Shown one piece after another: positions 25,695-35,387 of a stretch of 64,000 nt of DNA. Numbering within the stretch: the first letter of the stretch is position 1; the number at the start of each line of letters is the position of its first letter. The notes below the pieces were generated by a model. The model saw only the letters and a list, made by a program, of their open reading frames with translations, did no database searches and had not been told where the DNA came from. This DNA is from Ruminococcus_G sp050944435 (GTDB lineage: Bacteria; Bacillota; Clostridia; Lachnospirales; Lachnospiraceae), in contig JBMNRB010000008.1 in the NCBI GenBank assembly GCA_050944435.1, positions 44,589-108,588 of the forward strand. Direction: 5' to 3'. The translations under genes and the position numbers were made by a program.

Positions 25695-26096
25695 ATGACA
25701 ATGAAGAAAGTATTTATTTGTTCTCCTTATCGTGGTGATGTCGAGAGAAATGTTGCACTAGCGAAAGCACATGCACGGTATGTGGCCCATTGCGGATATT
25801 GTCCAGTAGTGCCGCATCTGATGTATCCGCAGTTTCTGAAGGACTCCGATCCGGACGAGCGGATTCTTGGCATTCGACTTGGTGTAGAACTGATGAATGT
25901 CTGTGATGAGGTGTGGATTTTTGGAAACAAGATCAGTAATGGGATGGCGTTTGAATTGGAGCATGCCAGCAAACTGGGGATTCCGGTTCGCCTCTACGCT
26001 GACGATGGCACCCGGATTTATCCGGAAACCATGTTGATTGATGACCGTATCACAGATACGTTTCGTCAGGCGGTTTACAAACTGAGATTTGTTTAA
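25695..26096 (+). CDS. DUF4406 nucleoside deoxyribosyltransferase-like protein
   Basis: 133 residues opening KKVFICSPYRGDVERNV, the Rossmann-like start of DUF4406, with ELMNVCDEVWIFGNKISNGM and FELEHASKLGIPV. Related folds move bases between nucleosides, but phage members are uncharacterised. ATG 25695 or 25701 are both possible. Confidence 0.75.
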   Translation: MTMKKVFICSPYRGDVERNVALAKAHARYVAHCGYCPVVPHLMYPQFLKDSDPDERILGIRLGVELMNVCDEVWIFGNKISNGMAFELEHASKLGIPVRLYADDGTRIYPETMLIDDRITDTFRQAVYKLRFV

Positions 26097-26111
26097 GAAA
26101 GGAAGTCACAT

Positions 26112-26402
26112 ATGAATGAGATTTATCTGACCCTCGCTGAAGGGTATGAAAAACTGGCCGCTGGTTACCGGGCTTTGGCAAATGACCAGAAGGAAGAAAA
26201 AGTAGCTGCTCCGACAGAACATGCTGAACCTGAGAAGAAAGAAATTTCCATTGAAGAAGTACGGGCAGTTCTGGCTGCCAAGACACAGGCCGGAAAGCGC
26301 CGGGAAGTGAAGGAACTTCTTCTGAAATATGATTCCGGGAAACTCTCTGGCGTGAAGACGGAAAATTATGCGGCCCTTATGGCTGATGCGGAGGCGCTCT
26401 GA
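26112..26402 (+). CDS. Phage hypothetical protein
   Basis: 96 residues, highly charged and helical, with a probable helix-extended-helix in the C-terminal half (EVRAVLAAKTQAGKRREVKE). GAAAGGAAG precedes it and its stop overlaps the next start by one base. Typically found before DUF2800 genes. No function recognised. Confidence 0.7.
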   Translation: MNEIYLTLAEGYEKLAAGYRALANDQKEEKVAAPTEHAEPEKKEISIEEVRAVLAAKTQAGKRREVKELLLKYDSGKLSGVKTENYAALMADAEAL

Positions 26403-27532
26403 TGGGCGCTCATGCAAGGTTCTCTCCATCGGCGGCAAACCGCCTCATCCATTGCCCGCCCTCTTTGGTGCTGGGCGAGGCATTTCAGGATGAGGAGAGT
26501 CCCTATGCGGCAGAGGGTTCCGCTGGCCATGCTCTGGCAGAACACCTGATCAAAAAGCACCTGAAACAGCAGACCCGCCGACCGGTTTCCGATTACTATT
26601 CCGATGACTTGTTAGAAGCAGTAGATGATTATGTCAGCTTTGTAGTCGGTGAGATTGAGGAGGCAAGAAGGCAATGCGCCGATCCCATCTTCTCTGTAGA
26701 ACAGCGGGTGGACGTTTCTGATTACGTGCCGGATTGCTTTGGTACGGCGGATATGGTGATCGTGACGGACAAGCTGGTACACATCATTGATCTGAAACTG
26801 GGAAAAGGCGTTCCGGTTTATGCGGAGGAGAATTCACAGCTTATGATCTATGGCCTTGGCATTCTGGATATGGCAGAAATGCTCTTCCCGGTAGAAACCG
26901 TGCGGCTGACGATTTTCCAGCCAAGGCTTTCCAATTCCAGCACGTGGGAGATTGCCCCGGAGGAACTGAAAGCGTGGGGTGCTGAAGTGCTGCGACCCGC
27001 TGGGGAACTGGCCTTGAAGGGGGAAGGCGACTTAAATGCCGGAAGCTGGTGCCGATTCTGTAAAGCAAGATTTACCTGTAGACAGAGAGCCAAGGAAAAT
27101 CTGAAACTGGCCCAGATGGAATTCAAAGAGCCTGCACTCCTTACCGATGAAGAAATACCGGAAGTATTAAGGCAGGCAGACGAACTTTCCAAATGGGCAG
27201 CCGATGTCTATGCTTACGCACAGGATCAGGCTATTGTCCATCACAAGCAGTGGAAAGGTTTCAAGCTGGTGATGGGAAAGAGCAACCGGAAATACACCTC
27301 GGAGGAGGAAGTAGCGGCTGCCGCAAAGGCCGCAGGCTATACCGATATTTATAAGCATACCCTGATCGGGATCACCGATATGGAGCGGCTGATGGGAAAA
27401 AAGGAATTTGCCCGTATCCTTGGCGCTCTGGTGTACAAGCCCGCTGGGAAAATAACGCTTGTGCCGGAGTCGGACAAGCGGGAAGCCATTCAAACATCAA
27501 CCGCAGAAGCGGATTTTCAGAAGGAGGACTAA
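26402..27532 (+). CDS. DUF2800 (Cas4/RecB-like PD-(D/E)XK nuclease) protein
   Basis: 376 residues. DMVIVTDKLVHIIDLKLGKG is the D...ExK-type nuclease core, and WCRFCKARFTCRQR with the preceding region gives the iron-sulphur or zinc cysteines typical of Cas4/AddB-like nucleases. In phages it is paired with the DUF2815 single-strand binding protein and likely acts in replication-linked recombination. Confidence 0.85.
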   Translation: MGAHARFSPSAANRLIHCPPSLVLGEAFQDEESPYAAEGSAGHALAEHLIKKHLKQQTRRPVSDYYSDDLLEAVDDYVSFVVGEIEEARRQCADPIFSVEQRVDVSDYVPDCFGTADMVIVTDKLVHIIDLKLGKGVPVYAEENSQLMIYGLGILDMAEMLFPVETVRLTIFQPRLSNSSTWEIAPEELKAWGAEVLRPAGELALKGEGDLNAGSWCRFCKARFTCRQRAKENLKLAQMEFKEPALLTDEEIPEVLRQADELSKWAADVYAYAQDQAIVHHKQWKGFKLVMGKSNRKYTSEEEVAAAAKAAGYTDIYKHTLIGITDMERLMGKKEFARILGALVYKPAGKITLVPESDKREAIQTSTAEADFQKED

Positions 27533-27535
27533 ACC

Positions 27536-28078
27536 ATGTCTAAAAATATGAACCCTACCAAAGTAATTGTACCCTGCCGTTTTTCCTACCTGCACTGCTG
27601 GGAGCCAGATTCCGTCAATGGCGGCGATCCCAAGTACAGTGTCTCGGCCATCATTCCAAAGAACGATACGAAAACCATCAACGCTATCAAGGCTGCTGTG
27701 GAGCAGGCCAAGAAAGACTCCATCTCCAAGTGGGGTGGGAAGATCCCGGCCAACCTGAAGCTGCCGCTGCGTGATGGAGACATTGACCGTCCGGATGATG
27801 AAGCCTACGCAAATAGTTACTTCTTCAATGCGAACAGCCGTCAGGCTCCACAGGTGGTGGACGCTCATGTACAGCCGATTCTGGATCAGAGCGAAGTGTA
27901 CTCCGGCTGTTATGGAAAGATCAGCGTGACCTTCTACGGATACAACTCCAACGGGAACCGTGGGATTGCTGCCGGACTTGGCAATATTCAGAAGCTGCGG
28001 GATGGAGAGAGCCTTGGTGGGCGTACCACTGCAGCAGAAGATTTCGAGACAGAAGAGGACGAGGATTTCCTCTCCTGA
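27536..28078 (+). CDS. DUF2815 single-strand DNA-binding protein
   Basis: 180 residues with the DUF2815 core: TKVIVPCRFSYLHCWEPD, KYSVSAIIPKND, and GCYGKISVTFYGYN, ending in an acidic tail (TEEDEDFLS) as in Gp2.5/SSB-like proteins. It starts three bases after the DUF2800 gene. Likely coats single strands during phage replication. Confidence 0.82.
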   Translation: MSKNMNPTKVIVPCRFSYLHCWEPDSVNGGDPKYSVSAIIPKNDTKTINAIKAAVEQAKKDSISKWGGKIPANLKLPLRDGDIDRPDDEAYANSYFFNANSRQAPQVVDAHVQPILDQSEVYSGCYGKISVTFYGYNSNGNRGIAAGLGNIQKLRDGESLGGRTTAAEDFETEEDEDFLS

Positions 28079-28144
28079 TAGATGATCGCCAGAGTGGGAG
28101 ACAACCTCTCCCCTCTGCCCTACATAAAAAAATGCCTCTGCTCG

Positions 28145-28178
28145 TCCGGCTGTATTCAGCAGTGAAGCGAAAGCCGGA
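28145..28178. other. Inverted repeat in the 240-base gap before the polymerase
   Basis: TCCGGCT (28145-28151) and AGCCGGA (28172-28178) form a hairpin without a following T run. The rest of the gap (28079-28317) is AT-rich, with AAGGAGG before the next gene; no gene seen. Confidence 0.4.
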
Positions 28179-28317
28179 AGCGGAGGACTTACCATTCGAT
28201 TATTTCCTGAGTCCACTGTATCTGCGACCCCTGTTAACAGGACTATTATACTACACTCTACTTGAGTATGGAATACCGTAAAAGAAAAAATTTAGTGCAA
28301 ATAAGGAGGGAAAATTT

Positions 28318-30255
28318 ATGCCTATCCTTTCGATAGATATTGAAACTTATTCGGATGTGGATCTGACCAAATGCGGCGTGTATGCCTATTCGGACAGTCC
28401 GAACTTTGAAATTTTACTTTTTGCTTACGCATTTGATGCGGAGCCGACTCAGATCGTAGACCTTGCCTGTGGGGAGGAACTTCCACAGAGGGTGCTGGAT
28501 GCCTTGGAAGATCCGGCAATCACAAAAGCAGCCTTCAATGCTCAGTTTGAACGCACCTGTATTTCCCGGTATCTTGGTCGGAAGCTCTCCCCGGAAGGAT
28601 GGCAGTGTACAGCCGTTCAGTCTGCCATGCTCGCCCTCCCCCTTTCTTTGGACAACGTGGGTGAAGTCCTGAACATTCAAAGAAAAAAGCTGAAGGAAGG
28701 TGCTGACCTTGTCCGGTTCTTCTCCATGCCATGCAAGCCCACGAAGGCCAACGGCGGCCGGATTAGGAACCGGCCGGAGGATGCTCCGGAAAAATGGGAA
28801 CGGTTCAAAACCTATTGTATCCGGGATGTGGATGCGGAGCGTGAGATCCGGCAGAAGCTGTGGAAGTTTCCCATCCCGGAGCCGGAGATGGAACTGTACC
28901 GGATGGATCAGGAGATCAATGACCGGGGCATTCTGGTGGATCGGCAGCTGGTGGAGAATGCGGTTCTCTGTGATAACCAGTACCGACAGATGGTCACGGC
29001 CAGAGCCTATGAATTGACCGGGCTTTCCAATCCCAACTCTCCGGCGCAGATTAAGGGTTGGCTTGCCGAGCATGGCGTGGAAGCGGAGAAGCTGGATAAA
29101 AAGACCGTGAAAGGGCTGATTTCAGAGACGGATGGAGAAGTGCTGGAAGTATTGAAACTCCGGCTTTTGATGGCAAAGACCAGTGTGAAAAAGTATGAAG
29201 CCATTGAACGCTCCGTCTGTTCAGATGGCCGGGTGCATGGCCTGCTCCAGTTTTATGGAGCGAACCGTACGGGGCGCTGGGCCGGACGCTTGGTGCAGGT
29301 GCAAAACCTCCCCCAGAACCATATCCCGGATCTGGAACTTGCCCGCAGTCTGGTAAAAGAACAGCGCTTTGAAGATCTGGATCTGCTTTACGATTCCACC
29401 CCGGAGGTGCTGTCGGAACTGATCCGGACTGCCTTTGTGCCAAAGCCCGGATGCCGGTTTATCGTAGCCGATTTTTCAGCAATTGAGGCAAGGGTGCTGG
29501 CGTGGTTCGCCGGGGAACAGTGGCGGCTTGATACTTTCGCAGAGGGCGGAGATATCTATTGCGCTTCCGCTTCAAAGATGTTTGGTGTCCCGGTGGTGAA
29601 GCATGGCGTGAATGGCCATCTCCGTCAGAAGGGAAAAATCGCTGAGTTGGCGCTGGGATACGGCGGCGCTGTCGGGGCACTTACCTCGATGGGCGCTCTG
29701 GACATGGGACTTCAGGAGGAAGAACTGCAGCCTCTGGTGAGCCAGTGGAGAAATTCCAATCCCCATATCACAAAGTTCTGGTGGGAGGTGGATGCAGCTG
29801 CAGTAAAGGCAGTGAAGGAGCGGACGGAGTTGGTGCTGGGAAACCTGTGCTTTACTTACCGATCCGGCATTTTGTTTGTCACCCTTCCCTCTGGCCGGAA
29901 GCTGTCTTACATCAAACCCCGGATGACCCAGAACCGGTTCGGCCGGGAGAGCCTCTCCTACGAGGGTGTCGGGGAAAGCAAAAAGTGGATGCGGATTGAA
30001 ACATACGGCCCGAAGCTGGTGGAGAATATCGTGCAGGCTACAGCCCGTGACTTGCTGGCTCTGGCCATGCTCCGGCTCAGAAATCAAGGATTTGAAATCG
30101 TGATGCATATCCACGATGAGGCTGTATTGGAAGTTCCGGAGGGTGTCTCCGGGGTAGAAGAAATCTGCCAGATCATGTCGGAACAGCCGGACTGGGCGAC
30201 TGGCCTGCCACTTCGTGCCGATGGGTATGCGTGTGCGTTTTATAAAAAAGATTAG
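28318..30255 (+). CDS. Phage family A DNA polymerase
   Basis: 645 residues. A DnaQ-like 3'-5' exonuclease domain opens with LSIDIETYSDVDLTKCG. The polymerase domain follows, with ANRTGRWAG, FIVADFSAIEARVLAW (motif A), KIAELALGYGGAVGAL (O helix) and MHIHDEAVLEVP (motif C). It replicates the phage chromosome. The gene is preceded by AAGGAGG. Confidence 0.93.
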   Translation: MPILSIDIETYSDVDLTKCGVYAYSDSPNFEILLFAYAFDAEPTQIVDLACGEELPQRVLDALEDPAITKAAFNAQFERTCISRYLGRKLSPEGWQCTAVQSAMLALPLSLDNVGEVLNIQRKKLKEGADLVRFFSMPCKPTKANGGRIRNRPEDAPEKWERFKTYCIRDVDAEREIRQKLWKFPIPEPEMELYRMDQEINDRGILVDRQLVENAVLCDNQYRQMVTARAYELTGLSNPNSPAQIKGWLAEHGVEAEKLDKKTVKGLISETDGEVLEVLKLRLLMAKTSVKKYEAIERSVCSDGRVHGLLQFYGANRTGRWAGRLVQVQNLPQNHIPDLELARSLVKEQRFEDLDLLYDSTPEVLSELIRTAFVPKPGCRFIVADFSAIEARVLAWFAGEQWRLDTFAEGGDIYCASASKMFGVPVVKHGVNGHLRQKGKIAELALGYGGAVGALTSMGALDMGLQEEELQPLVSQWRNSNPHITKFWWEVDAAAVKAVKERTELVLGNLCFTYRSGILFVTLPSGRKLSYIKPRMTQNRFGRESLSYEGVGESKKWMRIETYGPKLVENIVQATARDLLALAMLRLRNQGFEIVMHIHDEAVLEVPEGVSGVEEICQIMSEQPDWATGLPLRADGYACAFYKKD

Positions 30256-30268
30256 AGGAGGATGCGCT

Positions 30269-30673
30269 ATGGGGATCAGTTATAAAAATGGATCAGGCTG
30301 TTCAGATCCGACAGCTTATTATGCCGTGCAGCACATGGAAGCGGAAGAAAGGAGATTACACATCCGGTATCCGATCGGACAGATGGTTTTGGAAATCGAG
30401 CGGTTCTTCCCTTGTACGGTTGTGAAGGCAAGGAAACTCTCTCCGTTGATCCGGCGGTACTGTGAGAAAGCTGAGAAGGAAAAGCTGCGGCAGTTTCTAA
30501 TAAAACAGGAGATGAATTATCGCTCCCGGATACAGGCGTTTCAGAATCGGGAGAAAAAGTCTGAAGACGAATCAGAAAAGAGGGATCTGCAGCAGCGCAT
30601 CCGGGAGTGTGAAAGGATGCTACGGAGAATACAGAGAAACATAGAAATCTTTATGGAGGAGGGAACTGAATGA
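30269..30673 (+). CDS. Phage hypothetical protein
   Basis: 134 residues, strongly basic with a long charged C-terminal coiled-coil-like half (residues 70-130). ATG 30269 follows GAGGAGG. The stop overlaps the VapE start by four bases. It may assist the replication helicase, but nothing specific is recognised. Confidence 0.7.
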   Translation: MGISYKNGSGCSDPTAYYAVQHMEAEERRLHIRYPIGQMVLEIERFFPCTVVKARKLSPLIRRYCEKAEKEKLRQFLIKQEMNYRSRIQAFQNREKKSEDESEKRDLQQRIRECERMLRRIQRNIEIFMEEGTE

Positions 30674-33045
30674 TCCGACTGAGTATTGGCAACTCCAGAA
30701 TGGAGAAACATTGGAACCTTGTGGAGATGGAACTGTCTGAGTTTAGAGACCGGATCTCCCATACCCGGCGGACGGCCGAGACGGTGGAGCAGTACCGGAA
30801 GCTGGGAAAAGCGAAGCAGGATGAGATCAAGGATGTGGGAGGCTTTGTGTTGGGAACGCTGAAAGGCGGGCGCAGGAAGAAGGACTGTGTTCTTACCCGC
30901 TCTGGTCTGTCGCTGGATATGGACTATGCGACTTCGGATATCATCGACCAGATCGAGATGTTCTTCTCTTTTCAGTGCTATGTGTACTCCACCCATAAGC
31001 ATACACCGGAAAAGCCAAGACTCCGTCTTATTATTCCCCTGTCCCGTGAGGTCACGCCGGATGAATACTGCGCTGTCTCCAGAAAAGTTGCGGAAGAGAT
31101 AGGGATTGAACTGTTTGATGATAGCACCTATGAGCCGAGTAGGCTAATGTACTGGCCTTCCACCTCTTCCGATGGGGAGTTCGTGTTCCGGGAGATCACA
31201 GGAGACCTGCTCGATCCGGATACGGTTCTGGCTAAATATACGGACTGGCACAATACAGCGGAGTGGCCGGTGTCAAAACGGCAGCAGACCATTGTCCGCC
31301 GGGATATGAAAAAACAGGCTGATCCGTTGGAAAAACCGGGCATGGTGGGAGCCTTCTGCCGTGCTTACAGCATTACGGAAGCAATTGACACCTTCCTGAC
31401 CGATGTCTATAAACACAGCTCCATGACTGGCCGTTACGATTATAACCCGGCCGACTCACAGGCCGGTGTCGTGATCTATGAAGACCGTTTCGCATACAGC
31501 CATCATGCCACCGATCCGGCCTGTGGGAAGCTGATGAATGCGTTTGATGTTGTCCGTATTCACAAGTTTGGAGGATTGGATGCAAAGGCAAGTGAAGATA
31601 TTGATCCGTCGAAGCTGCCATCCTTTAAGGCCATGCAGGAATTTGCCATCCAAGATCAGCGGGTGAAAGCCCAGCTGGCCAAAGAGCGGACGGAGGCGGC
31701 GCAGGCCGAGTTTACGGAGGAGGATGGAGAAAACTGGCAGACCTTTCTGGAATTGGACAAGCAGGGTAAGGTAAAAGATACGCTTACCAATATTGCTCTC
31801 ATTCTCCGGTATGACCCGCAGCTGAAAAATATCGTGTTCAACGAATTTAAATGCATGGTGGATGTAACTGGCCCATTGCCATGGCGGCAGGTGAAACCCG
31901 GCTGGGGCGATACCGACATCTCCTGTGCCAAGCTGTATTTTGAACGGGTTTATGGGATCTGGTCACCGACCAAGTTTAAGGATGCCCTGCTGGCGGTGGT
32001 GTCTGCGGAGAGGCTCTATCATCCCATCAAAGAATACTTTTCCACCTTGCAGTGGGACGGGACAGAGCGGCTGGATACCCTCCTGATCGACTATCTAGGT
32101 GCGGAAGATACACCCTATGTTCGGGCGGTCACCCGGAAAACCTTTACCGCTGCGGTAGCCAGAGTGTATGAGCCGGGGATCAAGTTTGATTCCATCCTTG
32201 TGCTGAACGGCCCGCAGGGAATCGGGAAATCCACTCTGTTTGCCCTGCTGGGAAAGGAATGGTATTCAGACAGTCTCTCCATTTCCGATATGAAGGATAA
32301 GACTGCCGCTGAGAAGCTGCAGGGATACTGGATTCTGGAACTGGGGGAACTGGCCGGGATCAAGAAGGTGGATGTGGAGACCGTGAAATCCTTTGTTACC
32401 AGAACGGACGATAAATTCCGGCAGTCCTATGGCGTGGCCGTGGAAAGCCATCCCAGATCCTGCATTATCGTGGGAAGCACAAACTCTGAAGGAGGTTTCC
32501 TGCGGGATATCACCGGGAACCGGCGCTTCTGGCCAGTGCATGTCTCCGGGCATGGCCGGTTCCACCCATGGGAACTGCAGGAGGTGGATCAGGTCTGGGC
32601 AGAGGCTCTGGAGCGCTACCACAAGGGAGAAGAATTGTATCTGAAAGGCCGGGTTGCGGCGGACGCCTATGTGATGCAGCAGGATGCGATGGAGTCCGAT
32701 GACCGGGAAGGCGTGATTGAAGAATATCTGGAGACCCTGCTTCCGGCAAACTGGGATCGGATGGATCTCTATCAGCGGAGAAGTTTCCTTGGCGGCAGCG
32801 AGTTTGACGGTGCGCCTACGGCGGGAACGATTCGCCGAGAGAAGGTCTGCATCATGGAAATCTGGTGTGAGTGCTTTGGAAAGGAGCGCCAGAACCTGAA
32901 GCGGACGGATTCGTATGAGGTGGAATCCATTTTGATGAAGATCGGCGGTTGGGAGCCGATACAGGGACTGAAAAGTGGGAAAACCCGCTTTCCTCTTTAC
33001 GGCCCTCAGAAGACATTCGTGCGCTGTAAGGAACAGCCAGATTAA
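30670..33045 (+). CDS. VapE-domain primase/helicase
   Basis: 791 residues. The N-terminal half resembles archaeo-eukaryotic primase-type domains (LSLDMDYATSD, PRLRLIIPLSREVT). The C-terminal virulence-associated-E ATPase has Walker A NGPQGIGKSTLF, Walker B-like WILELGEL and an arginine-finger region GNRRFWPVHV. Such proteins open and prime the replication origin. The GGAAC-repeat region follows immediately. Confidence 0.9.
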   Translation: MIRLSIGNSRMEKHWNLVEMELSEFRDRISHTRRTAETVEQYRKLGKAKQDEIKDVGGFVLGTLKGGRRKKDCVLTRSGLSLDMDYATSDIIDQIEMFFSFQCYVYSTHKHTPEKPRLRLIIPLSREVTPDEYCAVSRKVAEEIGIELFDDSTYEPSRLMYWPSTSSDGEFVFREITGDLLDPDTVLAKYTDWHNTAEWPVSKRQQTIVRRDMKKQADPLEKPGMVGAFCRAYSITEAIDTFLTDVYKHSSMTGRYDYNPADSQAGVVIYEDRFAYSHHATDPACGKLMNAFDVVRIHKFGGLDAKASEDIDPSKLPSFKAMQEFAIQDQRVKAQLAKERTEAAQAEFTEEDGENWQTFLELDKQGKVKDTLTNIALILRYDPQLKNIVFNEFKCMVDVTGPLPWRQVKPGWGDTDISCAKLYFERVYGIWSPTKFKDALLAVVSAERLYHPIKEYFSTLQWDGTERLDTLLIDYLGAEDTPYVRAVTRKTFTAAVARVYEPGIKFDSILVLNGPQGIGKSTLFALLGKEWYSDSLSISDMKDKTAAEKLQGYWILELGELAGIKKVDVETVKSFVTRTDDKFRQSYGVAVESHPRSCIIVGSTNSEGGFLRDITGNRRFWPVHVSGHGRFHPWELQEVDQVWAEALERYHKGEELYLKGRVAADAYVMQQDAMESDDREGVIEEYLETLLPANWDRMDLYQRRSFLGGSEFDGAPTAGTIRREKVCIMEIWCECFGKERQNLKRTDSYEVESILMKIGGWEPIQGLKSGKTRFPLYGPQKTFVRCKEQPD

Positions 33046-33274
33046 GTTGGGAACGTTCCGTTGTATCCTCGGAGGCTCTGGGAACAAAGACGGGAACGGG
33101 TGCAAAGCCTTGAAAATCAAGCGTTTGGCGATAGCCTGTTCCTATGTTCCTAAGAGAAACCATATTGAGGATAAAAGATATAAAAATATATAGAAATAGG
33201 CACACGTATATGCGTGTACGCACGTATAGGATTTTTGGTGCTGGGAACAGCACAAAGGAACAGGAGGACATTTC
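33046..33274. repeat. GGAAC/GTTCC repeat cluster, candidate replication origin
   Basis: GGAAC or its complement occurs eight times in the gap or at its edge: 33050, 33055, 33081, 33093, 33138, 33146, 33244 and 33257. It includes the palindrome GGAACGTTCC and the direct pair GTTCCTATGTTCC. Between them lies an AT-rich stretch (33160-33200) and two CACGTATA repeats 18 bases apart (33203, 33221). This layout resembles iterons flanking an unwinding region next to a primase gene. Confidence 0.5.
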
Positions 33275-33556
33275 GTGAGAGAAAGTGCCGTAGAAAAGAA
33301 GTTCACTACGGAGGTAAAAAAGCGTGGTGGGCTGGCTGTCAAATTTGTCTCCCCCGGATTCAATGGGGTGCCTGACCGCTTGGTTCTCTTCCCCGGTGGA
33401 AGGATGGCTTTTGTGGAGTTGAAGGCTCCGGGAGAAACCATGCGGCCTCTTCAACAGTTCCGAGCAAGGCAGCTGGCCGCACTGGGCTTTCGTATTTATA
33501 CCGTGGATCATACAGAAATGATTGGAGGGATTTTGGATGAAATACAGACCGCATAA
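33275..33556 (+). CDS. VRR-NUC domain nuclease
   Basis: 93 residues from a GTG start supported by GGAGG. GGLAVKFVSPGFNGVPDRLV and FVELKAPGE give the PD-(D/E)XK core of the VRR-NUC family, which includes Holliday-junction and flap nucleases. It overlaps the helicase gene by 20 bases. Confidence 0.88.
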   Translation: MRESAVEKKFTTEVKKRGGLAVKFVSPGFNGVPDRLVLFPGGRMAFVELKAPGETMRPLQQFRARQLAALGFRIYTVDHTEMIGGILDEIQTA

Positions 33557-34880
33557 CTATCAGCAGTATGCATCGGATTTTATTCTGGAACATCCGGTCT
33601 GCTGTTTGATGCTAGATATGGGACTCGGGAAAACGGTGATTACGCTTTCTGCCCTGTGGGAACTGGCACTTGACCGTTTCGATATTGGGAAGATTTTAGT
33701 AATTGCTCCAAAGCGTGTAGCCACGGACACTTGGCCGAAAGAACTACAGAAATGGGAGCATCTGACAGGACTGACCGCCTCACTGGTTGTGGGGAGTCAG
33801 AAACAACGGGAAGACGCTCTCGTCCGTCCGGCCTTTTTATATATCATCAACCGGGAGAATGTCAGCTGGCTGGTGCAGAACCACCGTTGGGACTTTGACA
33901 CAGTGGTCATTGATGAACTTTCCAGTTTCAAATCGAATCAGGCACAGCGGTTCAAAGCCATGAAAAAGGTGCGGCCTTACGTGAACCGGGTGATCGGCCT
34001 GACTGGGACACCGGCCCCCAATTCCCTTTTAGATCTCTGGCCCCAGATGTATCTTTTGGATATGGGACAGCGGCTGGGGCGGTTTATCACCGGTTACCGG
34101 GAGCGGTTCTTCACACCGGATAAACGGAACCGGGAGATTATTTACAGTTACAAACCCCGTGAGGGAGCGGAAAAAGCAATCTACTCTCTGATCTCGGATA
34201 TCTGCATTTCGATGAAGGCTGTGGATTATCTGGATATGCCGGAATGTATCTATAACCGTGTGGAGGTGGAGATGAACCGGAAAGAGAGAAAAATCTATGA
34301 TGATTTCTGCCGGGACATGGTGGTACAGATCGGAGAGGAAGAACTGGATGCGGTCAGCGCTGGCGCTCTGTCTAATAAGCTCCTGCAGATGGCCAATGGT
34401 GCCGTGTATAACAGTAACCGGAAAGTCCTTCCGATCCATGACCGGAAGCTGGACGCTCTGGAGGATCTAGTGGAAGCGGCCAATGGGAAACCGCTTCTGG
34501 TTGCCTACTGGTACAAGCATGATCTCGCCCGTATTCAGGAAAGGTTCCCGCAGGCTCGGTGCATTGACACTTCCGAGAATATCACGGATTGGAATGCCGG
34601 GAAGATCCCGCTGGCTCTGATCCATCCTGCTTCTGCCGGACATGGACTAAACTTACAGGAGGGCGGCTGCACTATCGTCTGGTTTGGCCTGACGTGGTCG
34701 CTGGAGCTATACCAGCAGCTGAACGCCAGACTTTGGAGACAGGGACAGAAACACACGGTGGTGATCCATCATATCATCACCAAGGATACCCATGACGAGG
34801 ATGTGATGAAGGCTTTAGAAAATAAGGATATGCGGCAGTCCAGTCTGATCGAAGCTGTCCGTGCAAGGATTGGAGGGTAA
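33537..34880 (+). CDS. SNF2-family DEAD/DEAH helicase
   Basis: 447 residues. Motif I LDMGLGKTVIT, motif II VVIDELSSFK, motif III LTGTPAPN, motif VI LNARLWRQGQKHTV. It translocates on duplex DNA and in this phage type works with the VRR-NUC and polymerase in replication or recombination. ATG 33537 follows TTGGAGGG; the longer form would start in the ribosome site. Confidence 0.92.
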   Translation: MKYRPHNYQQYASDFILEHPVCCLMLDMGLGKTVITLSALWELALDRFDIGKILVIAPKRVATDTWPKELQKWEHLTGLTASLVVGSQKQREDALVRPAFLYIINRENVSWLVQNHRWDFDTVVIDELSSFKSNQAQRFKAMKKVRPYVNRVIGLTGTPAPNSLLDLWPQMYLLDMGQRLGRFITGYRERFFTPDKRNREIIYSYKPREGAEKAIYSLISDICISMKAVDYLDMPECIYNRVEVEMNRKERKIYDDFCRDMVVQIGEEELDAVSAGALSNKLLQMANGAVYNSNRKVLPIHDRKLDALEDLVEAANGKPLLVAYWYKHDLARIQERFPQARCIDTSENITDWNAGKIPLALIHPASAGHGLNLQEGGCTIVWFGLTWSLELYQQLNARLWRQGQKHTVVIHHIITKDTHDEDVMKALENKDMRQSSLIEAVRARIGG

Positions 34881-34883
34881 GTG

Positions 34884-35375
34884 ATGAGTGAAAGGATAGA
34901 AAAATTAATCCGGGATTATCCTAAATTGAAAAGACAGCAACGTTGCCTGTATTACCAGCTTGCAGATTTTCATGGGATCTCGGAACAGGAAACCATTGAT
35001 ACCATGTATTTTTCACAGCCGGAGGGAGAACGGGTACAGACCAGCGGCACTGCAAATAAGACGGCGAACATTGCCCTTAATTTCCGGGAACGCATGGAAC
35101 GGATCAACGATGAGTGGTATGAACATCTCGAAAAGGAATATCTGGAATTGACAGAACAATTACGTTTCTTTGAAAGTGCGGTTCGCTCTATCTCTGGAAT
35201 AGCGGGAGAGGTTTTGGCTGATCTTGTCTTTGAGCAGCTGACATGGGATCAGATGGCAGAGAAGCATTATATCAGCCGCAGGTCTGTTGGGAATTACCGG
35301 AGAAAGGCGATTGCAGAGATGGAGAAACTGTATCAGCGCTATGAGGATGAAATTGTAGATTATATGCTTAGCTGA
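34884..35375 (+). CDS. ArpU/DUF1492-like sigma-type late regulator
   Basis: 163 residues, helical. The C-terminal part, LVFEQLTWDQMAEKHYISRR followed by SVGNYRRKAI, is a sigma-region-4-like helix-turn-helix. Proteins of this kind sit at the end of the early region and switch on late phage genes. Start at ATG 34884, six bases after GGAGGG. Confidence 0.75.
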   Translation: MSERIEKLIRDYPKLKRQQRCLYYQLADFHGISEQETIDTMYFSQPEGERVQTSGTANKTANIALNFRERMERINDEWYEHLEKEYLELTEQLRFFESAVRSISGIAGEVLADLVFEQLTWDQMAEKHYISRRSVGNYRRKAIAEMEKLYQRYEDEIVDYMLS

Positions 35376-35387
35376 AAGGAGCAGAAA

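Noticed and set aside
33181..33240. CACGTATA repeats as a CRISPR array
   Set aside because: Only two short copies, no regular spacers and no cas genes.
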